From assembly GCA_009692395.1 (NCBI GenBank), contig SHZG01000013.1, forward strand, positions 1-21,983: a stretch of 21,983 bases of DNA, in the 5' to 3' direction. This document shows positions 1-6,019 of the stretch, one piece after another. The translations under genes and the position numbers were made by a program. Within the stretch, counting starts at the first letter, position 1. Every line of letters starts with the position of its first letter. The notes under the pieces are model-generated. The model saw only the letters and a program-made list of their open reading frames with translations, was not told the DNA's origin and did no database searches. The DNA comes from Methylococcales bacterium. Lineage in GTDB: Bacteria; Pseudomonadota; Gammaproteobacteria; Methylococcales; Methylomonadaceae.

Positions 1-73
1 TTGCATTGCGTCCTGACTTGCCAATCTGGTTACTTTTACAGAATGGACAGGTGATTTCTTGGTAGCAGCTCAT
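1..73 (-). CDS. IS1-like transposase, N-terminal part (runs off the window)
   Basis: Read on the minus strand from the ATG at 73, the frame is open to the window edge. It begins MSCYQEITCPFCKSNQIGKS, with a CPFC knuckle at residues 9-12 followed by a short K/S/G/R-rich stretch. This is the usual start of InsA-type zinc-ribbon proteins of IS1-family and related transposases, which open with a CPxC motif followed by a residue run of the type VKNGK. Only about 24 residues are visible, so the catalytic part and the exact family cannot be confirmed. A short plus-strand frame across the same bases has no recognisable motif and is probably a shadow. Confidence 0.6.
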   Translation of the reverse strand, partial: MSCYQEITCPFCKSNQIGKSGRNA

Positions 74-148
74 AAGGTCTTTTAGGTAAGTGTGATTTTA
101 TTCTGCCCGTGATTTTAATCTATCATCACAGATTTAACCCACTACCCA
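1..148 (-). mobile_element. End of an IS1-like insertion sequence (boundary approximate)
   Basis: The transposase start at 73 lies about 75 bases inside a probable element end, a leader length normal for IS1-type elements. Read outward to inward on the minus strand, the end would begin GGGTAGTGGGTTAAATCTG at about 148. I cannot see the other end, so neither the terminal inverted repeats nor a target duplication can be checked. The boundary is an estimate. Confidence 0.45.
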
Positions 149-288
149 GAATGGCAACCACAGCGGAAATGAAACAGCCCGTAGATACCCTCTCTAAAAA
201 TCTAAAAATACAATGTAAACACATGACAATAGACCTTGAACTCATAGATAATATGCTGATATTTTTTAAAATCTAACGAGGATTGATG

Positions 289-1503
289 ATGGCAGTAGGA
301 CAATGCGATTTTCCCATTATGCCCAGTATTGCAGGCATTACTTTAGGCACAACGAATGCGGGTATTAAGCAAACAGTCAGAGATGATATTTTGTTGCTTC
401 ATGCGGTTGCAGGGGCGACGTGTGCTGGGGTGTTTACGCAAAATGCGTTTTGTGCCGCGCCTGTTCATGTTGCAAAAGCCAATCTAGCTCACGCGCCACG
501 CTGGTTATTGATTAACTCAGGCAATGCCAATGCGGGTACGGGTGAACTGGGAATGCAGGCGGCTTTAACGTCATGCGCTGAATTGGCTAAACTGACGGGC
601 GATAAGGCAAATCAGGTGCTACCGTTGTCTACGGGTGTGATTGGACTATTATTACCTGTCGCTAAAATTACAGCCGCGTTACCTGCCGCGCTTGCCCAGC
701 TTAATAGTGATAATTGGGCGAATGCTGCCAAAGCGATTATGACTACCGACACGTTCCCAAAAGGCGTGACTAAAACTATTTCTATTGCGGGTGATCCCAT
801 CACCTTCAATGGTATTTCAAAAGGCGCGGGCATGATTCAGCCCAATATGGCAACTATGCTGGGATTTATTGCCACCGATGCCAAAATTTCACAATCACTG
901 TTGCAACACTGTTTAGCGGTAGCGGCTGAGCAATCGTTTAATCGTATTACGGTGGATGGCGACACATCAACCAATGATGCCTGTGTGATTATGGCAAGTG
1001 GTCAAAGTGCCGCGCCTGAAATGACTGTAGACAGTGAGTATTACCCTGTATTTGCCGATGCGTTAATGAGTGTGTGTAAACAACTAGCAGAATTGATTAT
1101 CAGAGACGGCGAAGGCGCGACTAAACTCATCCGCATCGTGGTATCTGAAGCCTTAAGCGATGAAGAAGCGGTGCGCGTTGCTAAAACTATCGCTCATTCA
1201 CCATTAGTGAAAACCGCATTTTTTGCCAGTGACCCCAACTGGGGGCGTATTCTTGCCGCTGTCGGACGTGCGGGCGTGGAAAACATGGTGCTGGAAGATG
1301 TGCAGCTTTATCTTGGTGAGGTGTGTATCGTCAGAAATGGCGGTTGTGCCGATGACTATACGGAAGAAGCGGGGCAAGCGGTGATGAATCAACAGGAAAT
1401 TACCGTCACGGTTAAATTAGGACGTGGCGCGGCGATTCAAGAAGTGTTGACCTGCGATTTTTCCTACGACTATGTGAAAATCAATGCCGAATATCGGACG
1501 TAA
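289..1503 (+). CDS. argJ: Glutamate N-acetyltransferase / amino-acid acetyltransferase (ArgJ)
   Basis: ArgJ transfers the acetyl group from N-acetylornithine to glutamate in the cyclic arginine pathway; some family members also use acetyl-CoA. The 404-residue length is normal. Visible family motifs are NSGNANA (about residues 76-82), STGVIG (about 114-119) and the self-cleavage region KGAGMIQPNMATML, where the chain is cut before the Thr at about residue 189 to give alpha and beta subunits; that Thr becomes the N-terminal nucleophile. The C-terminal part carries DPNWGRILAAVGRAG. Three starts lie in a row (TTG 283, ATG 286, ATG 289). I chose ATG 289 because the GAGGA at 278-282 sits six bases upstream and the protein then begins MAVG, as in relatives. 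Whether it is mono- or bifunctional cannot be told from the sequence. A palindromic repeat follows ten bases after the stop. Confidence 0.95.
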   Translation: MAVGQCDFPIMPSIAGITLGTTNAGIKQTVRDDILLLHAVAGATCAGVFTQNAFCAAPVHVAKANLAHAPRWLLINSGNANAGTGELGMQAALTSCAELAKLTGDKANQVLPLSTGVIGLLLPVAKITAALPAALAQLNSDNWANAAKAIMTTDTFPKGVTKTISIAGDPITFNGISKGAGMIQPNMATMLGFIATDAKISQSLLQHCLAVAAEQSFNRITVDGDTSTNDACVIMASGQSAAPEMTVDSEYYPVFADALMSVCKQLAELIIRDGEGATKLIRIVVSEALSDEEAVRVAKTIAHSPLVKTAFFASDPNWGRILAAVGRAGVENMVLEDVQLYLGEVCIVRNGGCADDYTEEAGQAVMNQQEITVTVKLGRGAAIQEVLTCDFSYDYVKINAEYRT

Positions 1504-1512
1504 CCACCACTA

Positions 1513-1545
1513 AGACCTGCTAGGTTTCAAAAACCTCGCAGGTCT
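1513..1545. repeat. Palindromic repeat, AGACCTGC family, copy 1
   Basis: Left arm AGACCTGCTAGGTTT (1513-1527), loop CAA, right arm AAACCTCGCAGGTCT (1531-1545), with one mismatch in the stem. It lies between argJ and the mutT-type gene and is followed by ATTTT, so it may double as a terminator for argJ. The same palindrome occurs at 5943-5975 and 16357-16389. Confidence 0.85.
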
Positions 1546-1561
1546 ATTTTGAGAGAACAAA

Positions 1562-2488
1562 ATGCAAATTCGCGTAGCCGTCGGCGTAATCAAAAATCCC
1601 CAAGGACAAGTCTTAATCGCCTTGCGTGATGACGCACGTCACCAAGGCGGTTTATGGGAATTTTCAGACGGCAAAATCGAAGTAGGTGAAACCGCTGAAC
1701 ACGAGTTACAACGTGAACTTAAGGAAGAACTGGGCATAGAGGTTGTTCATGCAACACGGTTAATCACTATCAACCATCAATACCCCGATAAAGCCGTACA
1801 GCTACAGGTTTTCACTGTTGACCAGTTTACAGGCGAGCCGCACAGCGCGGAAAACCAGCCGATGCAATGGGTCAATCCCAGTGATTTGAAAAATTACGCG
1901 TTGCCAGCGGCGAATGCAGCTATTATTACCGCCGCGCAACTGCCGCCGTATTACGCCATACTCGATGACAGTGTAATTGATGTAAGGTACGCAATGCGTA
2001 CCCTACAAACATTTTTAGCTAATGGCTTGAAACTGATACAAGCCCGTTTGAAAAACTTATCAACCGAAGATAGCCACGTTTTTATTCAACAGGCGACTTT
2101 GTTATGCCAACAACACGGCGCGATATTGCTCATTAATTCAGCCGTTAAACAGGCGGATAATTTGGCAGACGGTCTGCATTTAACTAGCCGTGATTTAATG
2201 GCAATGCACCACCGCCCTGCCCTGATTAAATGGCTTTCCGCGTCCTGTCATAATCTGGAAGAATTACAATACGCGCAACACATCGGCGTAGATTTTGTGG
2301 TACTCGCGCCCGTACTAACCACGCAAACTCACCCTGATACCACACCACTCGGCTGGCAACAATTCGCTGAACTGGTCAATCAATGCAATCTGCCCGTATA
2401 CGCGCTAGGCGGACAAACTCTCGCTGATTTAACCACCGCACAACAAGCGGGTGGACAAGGCATAGCGGCAATTAGGGCTTTTCTGTAA
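1562..2488 (+). CDS. mutT: MutT-type Nudix hydrolase fused to a ThiE-like domain
   Basis: Residues 1-130 are a Nudix domain with a complete Nudix box (GX5EX7REUXEEXGU) at residues 37-59: GKIEVGE, then RELKEELGI. This is the MutT type that removes 8-oxo-dGTP from the nucleotide pool. Residues 131-308 resemble thiamine phosphate synthase (YAILDDS, GLKLIQAR, DGLHLTSRDL, DFVVLAPVLTTQTHP, PVYALGG), a fusion well known in gammaproteobacteria; whether the second half is catalytic is unclear. Oddly, residues 141-148 (VRYAMRTL) are encoded by a near-perfect 25-base palindrome, apparently an in-frame repeat insertion at the edge of the ThiE half. The gene starts 58 bases after argJ and its last 17 bases overlap the end of the convergent bpt gene. 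Confidence 0.9.
   Translation: MQIRVAVGVIKNPQGQVLIALRDDARHQGGLWEFSDGKIEVGETAEHELQRELKEELGIEVVHATRLITINHQYPDKAVQLQVFTVDQFTGEPHSAENQPMQWVNPSDLKNYALPAANAAIITAAQLPPYYAILDDSVIDVRYAMRTLQTFLANGLKLIQARLKNLSTEDSHVFIQQATLLCQQHGAILLINSAVKQADNLADGLHLTSRDLMAMHHRPALIKWLSASCHNLEELQYAQHIGVDFVVLAPVLTTQTHPDTTPLGWQQFAELVNQCNLPVYALGGQTLADLTTAQQAGGQGIAAIRAFL
1982..2006 (+). repeat. In-frame palindromic element inside mutT-thiE
   Basis: GTAAGGTACGCA (1982-1993) faces TGCGTACCCTAC (1995-2006) around a single central A; the arms match at 11 of 12 positions. It encodes VRYAMRTL without breaking the reading frame. A diverged copy in the same codon phase lies at 15967-15990. Confidence 0.8.
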
Positions 2489-3173
2489 GCCATTGCTTAT
2501 TACGGAATAATTGCAAAGGTTGATAATGACTTTTATACGCCATTTTTTGACAGGCTTTAATCCAAAAACCAAGATATAAAAACTCACATTGCTGCACAAG
2601 AGCGTAGTCAATTTGCCACAATACTGCATACACACCCAAGCTGTAGCTGGAAAATTTTGGATCAAAAAAAGTGTAAACAGCGGATAACGCGTTATCTAAT
2701 TGATCGACAATCGCCACACCTGCCAACTCGTCATTAATTGAGAATTCAACGAATACCGTATTGCCCCAAGAACTACTGAGAAAATCAATGTACTCATCAG
2801 GGCTAGAGTCTGCCATATTACCGCCAGTGTGGCGGATTTGCTGATAACGCACATACAGTTCGTAATGCGCTTGTTCAAACACGGCAGGTTTTATAATCGC
2901 CGTTGTCTGACTATTTTTACGCCAACAACGTTGTTGACTGCGATTGGCTTTAAAATCATGGACTGCCAATCTTGCGGGAATACACGCCGCACAATTCGGA
3001 CAATGCGGCGCATATACTTCATCACCACTACGACGAAACCCCTGCTCGATTAGCCGTGTATAAATTGATGTGGTCAATGGATAGGTCGGATGGACAAATG
3101 CCGATTGGCTTTGTTGGTCATCGAGATAACTGCAAGCATGGGGCGGTGTTAGAATTAAGGGTATAGAAATCAT
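2472..3173 (-). CDS. bpt: Aspartate/glutamate leucyltransferase (Bpt)
   Basis: Bpt moves leucine from Leu-tRNA onto proteins with N-terminal Asp or Glu, marking them for ClpS/ClpAP degradation (bacterial N-end rule). The 233-residue protein shows the family signature: TPPHACSYL near the start, GFRRSGDEVYAPHCPNCAAC (about residues 46-65) with the clustered cysteines, SSWGNTVFVEFSINDELAGVAIVD-type core, and FFDPKFSSYSLGVYAVL with YLGFWI near the C terminus. The ATG at 3173 overlaps the aat stop as ATGA, a translational-coupling arrangement, so I prefer it to the in-frame GTG at 3185, which would lie inside aat. The gene ends within the last codons of the convergent mutT-type gene. Confidence 0.94.
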   Translation of the reverse strand: MISIPLILTPPHACSYLDDQQSQSAFVHPTYPLTTSIYTRLIEQGFRRSGDEVYAPHCPNCAACIPARLAVHDFKANRSQQRCWRKNSQTTAIIKPAVFEQAHYELYVRYQQIRHTGGNMADSSPDEYIDFLSSSWGNTVFVEFSINDELAGVAIVDQLDNALSAVYTFFDPKFSSYSLGVYAVLWQIDYALVQQCEFLYLGFWIKACQKMAYKSHYQPLQLFRNKQWLTEKP

Positions 3174-3865
3174 AGGTGCTGCCACGCGTGTGGATTAGCG
3201 GGCATTCGACAATGACGTTCCAGTAGTTTTACAAACTCACGACGGTTAATTTCTTCCGCACCCAAACTCTGTAAATGATTGGTGTGTACCTGACAATCAA
3301 TCAGTTGATAACCCCACGTTTTCAGTTGCGCAACCAAACTCACAAAGGCGACTTTGGACGCATCGGTTTTAGTGTGAAACATGGATTCCCCAAAAAAAAC
3401 CTGTCCCAATGCCACACCATATAAGCCACCCACTAATTCATCGTTAAACCACACTTCGGCTGAATGCGCGAAACCTTGATGATGCAAATCAATATAGGCT
3501 TGGTTAATGTCAGAAGTTATCCACGTTCCTTCGCTGTCTTTTCTGGGCTGCGCACAGGCGGCGATAACTTGCTCAAAAGCGGTATCAATGCTGAAGGTAA
3601 ACACATTTTTACGCAGTGTTTTATTGAGACTACGCGAGACAATGAGCTTATCGGGAAATAACACTAAACGCGGGTCAGGCGACCACCATAAAATCGGCTC
3701 ATCGGGATTGTACCAAGGGAAAATACCACGCTGGTGAGCATTAATAAGCCGCTCTGCTGATAAGCATCCACCGACTGCCAATAAGCCATCGGGTTCACGC
3801 AAGGCTAAGTAGAGTGGCGGAAATGCTTCGGCGGGATTAGTGGGATCGAGGAGTGTTAGGTGCAT
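3170..3865 (-). CDS. aat: Leucyl/phenylalanyl-tRNA--protein transferase (Aat)
   Basis: Aat adds Leu or Phe to proteins with N-terminal Lys or Arg, the other branch of the N-end rule served by Bpt, its downstream partner. Family signatures are GLLAVGG, INAHQRGIFPWYNPDEPILW and WWSPDPR in the N-terminal half, then GGLYGVALGQVFFGESMF and LIDCQVHTNHLQSLGAEEINRREF in the catalytic half. With the ATG at 3865 the protein has 231 residues, typical for the family, and begins MHLTLLDP. A GTG at 3883 is in frame but lies inside the palindromic repeat at 3876-3898, so I reject it. The ribosome site (GAGAA) also borders that repeat. The stop codon TGA overlaps the bpt start. Confidence 0.95.
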   Translation of the reverse strand: MHLTLLDPTNPAEAFPPLYLALREPDGLLAVGGCLSAERLINAHQRGIFPWYNPDEPILWWSPDPRLVLFPDKLIVSRSLNKTLRKNVFTFSIDTAFEQVIAACAQPRKDSEGTWITSDINQAYIDLHHQGFAHSAEVWFNDELVGGLYGVALGQVFFGESMFHTKTDASKVAFVSLVAQLKTWGYQLIDCQVHTNHLQSLGAEEINRREFVKLLERHCRMPANPHAWQHL

Positions 3866-3875
3866 GGTTATTCTC

Positions 3876-3898
3876 GTTCCCACGCGCCGCGTGGGAAC
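3876..3898. repeat. Palindromic repeat, GTTCCCACGC family, copy 1
   Basis: GTTCCCACGC, loop GCC, GCGTGGGAAC: a perfect stem. It sits directly upstream of aat, between aat and the small lipoprotein gene, where it could terminate transcription of the latter. Further copies occur at 4251-4271 and 4892-4920, and a variant at 9194-9222. Confidence 0.9.
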
Positions 3899-3933
3899 AA
3901 TAAAAACGAGAAAATATTTCTATCATGGATTTT

Positions 3934-4152
3934 TTATTTAAGCGGCTGAACGACTGCTTTTGTTGTATCAACTACGCCTTTACCCACTGCTTTTCCTCCG
4001 CCCACTGCTGCGTCTTTAACTGGATTAACAACTGACGCTGCTACACCGTCTGGGTTGACTTTTGCTGCTACGCCAACGGCTGCTGTATAAGGTGAACACC
4101 CCGCTGATGAAAGTACAGTTACCATGATTAAAATCTTGTTGATTGTTTTCAT
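3934..4152 (-). CDS. Small putative lipoprotein, function unknown
   Basis: The 72-residue product starts MKTINKILIMVTVLSSAGC, a short signal peptide with a hydrophobic core followed by SSAGC. This fits a permissive lipobox, although the usual Leu at -3 is Ser. Lipidation would be on Cys19. The mature part is small, rich in Gly, Ala, Val and Lys (AAVGVAAKVNPDG, VVNPVKDAAVGGGKAVGKG, DTTKAVVQPLK), with a loosely repeated V-K-A-V pattern typical of small periplasmic or outer-membrane-anchored proteins. AAGG sits six bases before the ATG and supports the start. It lies between two copies of the GTTCCCACGC palindrome and downstream of the MerC-like gene. I recognise no specific family. Confidence 0.65.
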   Translation of the reverse strand: MKTINKILIMVTVLSSAGCSPYTAAVGVAAKVNPDGVAASVVNPVKDAAVGGGKAVGKGVVDTTKAVVQPLK

Positions 4153-4213
4153 TTGAAACCTTATATATAGTTCTAACTAGCGGGAACGCTGTTTTATCAG
4201 CAAAGTTAGCGTT

Positions 4214-4243
4214 GCACCGCGCCAGCGGTGCGAGACGCGTCTC
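4214..4243. repeat. Composite palindromic repeat (GCACCGC and GAGACGCGTCTC)
   Basis: Two adjacent palindromes: GCACCGC (4214-4220), loop GCCA, GCGGTGC (4225-4231), then the perfect 12-mer GAGACGCGTCTC (4232-4243). Eight bases later another repeat family begins at 4251. It lies in the gap between the MerC-like gene and the lipoprotein gene. Confidence 0.7.
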
Positions 4244-4250
4244 TACTGCA

Positions 4251-4271
4251 TTCCCACGCGGCGCGTGGGAA
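4251..4271. repeat. Palindromic repeat, GTTCCCACGC family, copy 2
   Basis: TTCCCACGC, loop GGC, GCGTGGGAA: a perfect stem. It lies 12 bases after the 3' end of the MerC-like gene (minus strand) and may act as its terminator. Confidence 0.88.
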
Positions 4272-4282
4272 CTAGGTAATTA

Positions 4283-4866
4283 TCAGTTACATAAACAAGA
4301 ATTAGTTTGTATTGGTGGACATTTCACACTACCATAAGAACAAAATACACAACAATCGCCTTGTTTGGGTTTTAACAATGTTTTACACCCCAAACATTCG
4401 TAAAAATATAAGCAAGCGTCAATTGGCATTATTTCTAATCTTTGAAAACCGCATAATGGACAAGTAATAATTGATTCTAAAGTGACATTTTGAGTTAAAC
4501 AGCCTGTGTTATTACGATTGATAACATACTGCCATACAGCCGAAACCAACAAACCTAATAAACTGGGATAAATAATGTTAGCAGAATAAACAAAGTTATA
4601 ACCTATAAAAACACCCATTGCACTGACGATACTTAAAGATAAAATCCAGTGATTGTGATGTTTAGAATAGGCTTTGAAATGCCCAATTAACGTTAAAACA
4701 ACAAAACCTTGTAAAAGGTAGTTAAGGTATTCTTGATATGGTTGAAAAACACTTAAACCAAGAGCTGCGCCAGTTGTCGCTAATAAAGGCAAGCAACAAG
4801 GTAAAGCGGTTGCTAATGCCATAAAAATGTTCCAACTGTACCCAATTTTTCTAATTTAATTGTCAT
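4283..4866 (-). CDS. MerC-like membrane domain fused to a GDCCVxC domain; frameshifted near the start
   Basis: From the ATG at 4822 the frame gives 179 residues. About four hydrophobic segments (roughly 5-24, 33-50, 58-78, 84-103) are MerC-like, with a Cys-Cys pair in the first (residues 9-10); in MerC such a pair handles Hg(II). The tail has CPLC (121-124), C137, C143/C146, GDCCVFC (155-161) and KCPPIQ, the signature of the small GDCCVxC (seleno)proteins often found near mercury-transport genes. Here all positions are Cys, not Sec. The real start is probably the ATG at 4866, which has AGGTGAG before it and encodes MTIKLEKLGTVGTF, the expected MerC N terminus; that frame stops at 4815-4813. 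One extra T in the T5 run (4823-4827, read on the minus strand) would join the two frames and place the CC pair near residues 24-25, close to MerC Cys22-Cys23. Metal handling is inference. Confidence 0.75.
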
Positions 4867-4891
4867 AATACTCACCTGTTTTATCAGTTTT

Positions 4892-4920
4892 CTCGTTCCC
4901 ACGCGGCGCGTGGGAACGAG
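4892..4920. repeat. Palindromic repeat, GTTCCCACGC family, copy 3
   Basis: CTCGTTCCCACGC, loop GGC, GCGTGGGAACGAG: a perfect 29-base palindrome. It begins 15 bases past the 3' end of trxB and 26 bases upstream of the probable MerC-like start, so it may terminate trxB transcripts. Confidence 0.9.
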
Positions 4921-4935
4921 ATATTTCATAGCTTC

Positions 4936-5889
4936 TTACACTAATTCATCCAAAAATTTTTCCGCATCCAACGCCGCCATACAACCTGCACCCGCTGAGG
5001 TAATGGCTTGTTTATACACGGAATCCATCACGTCGCCAGCGGCGAATACACCCACTACGCTGGTCGAGGTTGCGTTGCCAGTAATGCCGCTTTTTACTTT
5101 AATATAGCCATGATCCATGTCTAGCTGACCTTCAAAAATACCCGTGTTAGGCGTATGTCCAATGGCAATAAATACGCCGTGTACTTCTAGATCTTTGGTT
5201 GACCCGTTTTCGGTGTCTTTAATCCGCACGCCTGTGATACCCATGTCATCACCCAGCACTTCATCGAGTTCAGCGTTCCATTCAATAATCACATTGCCTG
5301 TTTTAGATTTTTCAATCAGTTTGTCAGACAGAATTTTTTCAGAACGGAATTTATCGCGTCTATGTACTACAGTAACTGTGGAGGCGATATTAGATAAATA
5401 CAAGGCTTCTTCAACCGCCGTATTACCACCGCCAATTACCGCAACAGGTTTGTTACGATAGAAAAAACCATCACAAGTGGCACACGCCGATACGCCTTTG
5501 CCTTTAAAAGCTTCTTCGGAATCTAAACCTAAATAACGCGCGGATGCACCCGTGGCAATAATCAGCGCGTCACAAGTATAAGTACCCTCATCGCCTGTTA
5601 AGGTAAACGGACGTTTGGATAAATCAGCAGTGTGAATGTGGTCATAAATGATTTCGGTATTAAAACGCTCCGCGTGCAAGCGCATTCTTTCCATCAAATC
5701 AGGGCCTTGTAAGCCTTCGACATCACCTGGCCAGTTGTCAACTTCGGTGGTGGTGGTTAATTGCCCACCTTGCTGCATTCCTGTAATCATCACAGGATGA
5801 AGGTTAGCGCGAGCGGCATACACCGCGGCAGTATAACCCGCAGGGCCAGAACCTAGAATTAATAATCGGCAGTGTTTGGTGTTGGTCAT
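4936..5889 (-). CDS. trxB: Thioredoxin reductase (TrxB)
   Basis: A cytoplasmic FAD enzyme that reduces thioredoxin with NADPH. The 317-residue length is normal. Visible are the FAD-binding LILGSGPAGYTAAVYAAR (from residue 10), GGQLTTTTEVDNWPG, the redox-active CATC (136-139, in SACATCDGFF), the NADPH-binding VIGGGNTAVEEALYL (about 151-165), HRRDKFR, and the C-terminal FAD motif GVFAAGDVMD. GAGGA eight bases before the ATG supports the start. Thioredoxin is the usual electron donor for CysH, encoded elsewhere in the window. The gene stands alone, with palindromic repeats on both sides (4892-4920 and 5943-5975). Confidence 0.97.
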   Translation of the reverse strand: MTNTKHCRLLILGSGPAGYTAAVYAARANLHPVMITGMQQGGQLTTTTEVDNWPGDVEGLQGPDLMERMRLHAERFNTEIIYDHIHTADLSKRPFTLTGDEGTYTCDALIIATGASARYLGLDSEEAFKGKGVSACATCDGFFYRNKPVAVIGGGNTAVEEALYLSNIASTVTVVHRRDKFRSEKILSDKLIEKSKTGNVIIEWNAELDEVLGDDMGITGVRIKDTENGSTKDLEVHGVFIAIGHTPNTGIFEGQLDMDHGYIKVKSGITGNATSTSVVGVFAAGDVMDSVYKQAITSAGAGCMAALDAEKFLDELV

Positions 5890-5942
5890 TAGGGAAATCC
5901 TCTGTGGTTTTTGAATTTGTATTATTCTCAGCGCGGAGAAAG

Positions 5943-5975
5943 AGACCTGCGAGGTTTTTAAAACCTCGCAGGTCT
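5943..5975. repeat. Palindromic repeat, AGACCTGC family, copy 2
   Basis: Left arm AGACCTGCGAGGTTTT (5943-5958), central T, right arm AAAACCTCGCAGGTCT (5960-5975): a perfect stem. It lies in the 130-base gap between the 3' end of mtaD and the 5' end of trxB and could terminate mtaD transcripts. Confidence 0.9.
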
Positions 5976-6019
5976 TGAAGATGCTTAAATTATGGCGGTT
6001 AATCTGGGTTTGGTAAACG

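Noticed and set aside
3..65. Plus-strand frame that could be the tail of an upstream gene
   Set aside because: It lies opposite the zinc-ribbon transposase start, which has recognisable CPFC motif; the plus frame has none.
151..276. 41-codon frame MATTAEMKQPVDTL and on, just upstream of argJ
   Set aside because: No ribosome site, no recognisable motif, and it begins next to the probable IS end; likely chance or a gene remnant.
3876..4920. CRISPR array from three similar repeats
   Set aside because: Repeats are perfect palindromes with unequal spacing (about 350 and 620 bases) and genes between them.
5144..5461. 105-codon plus-strand frame opposite trxB
   Set aside because: Antisense shadow of a well-conserved gene; Ser/Ile-rich with no motif.
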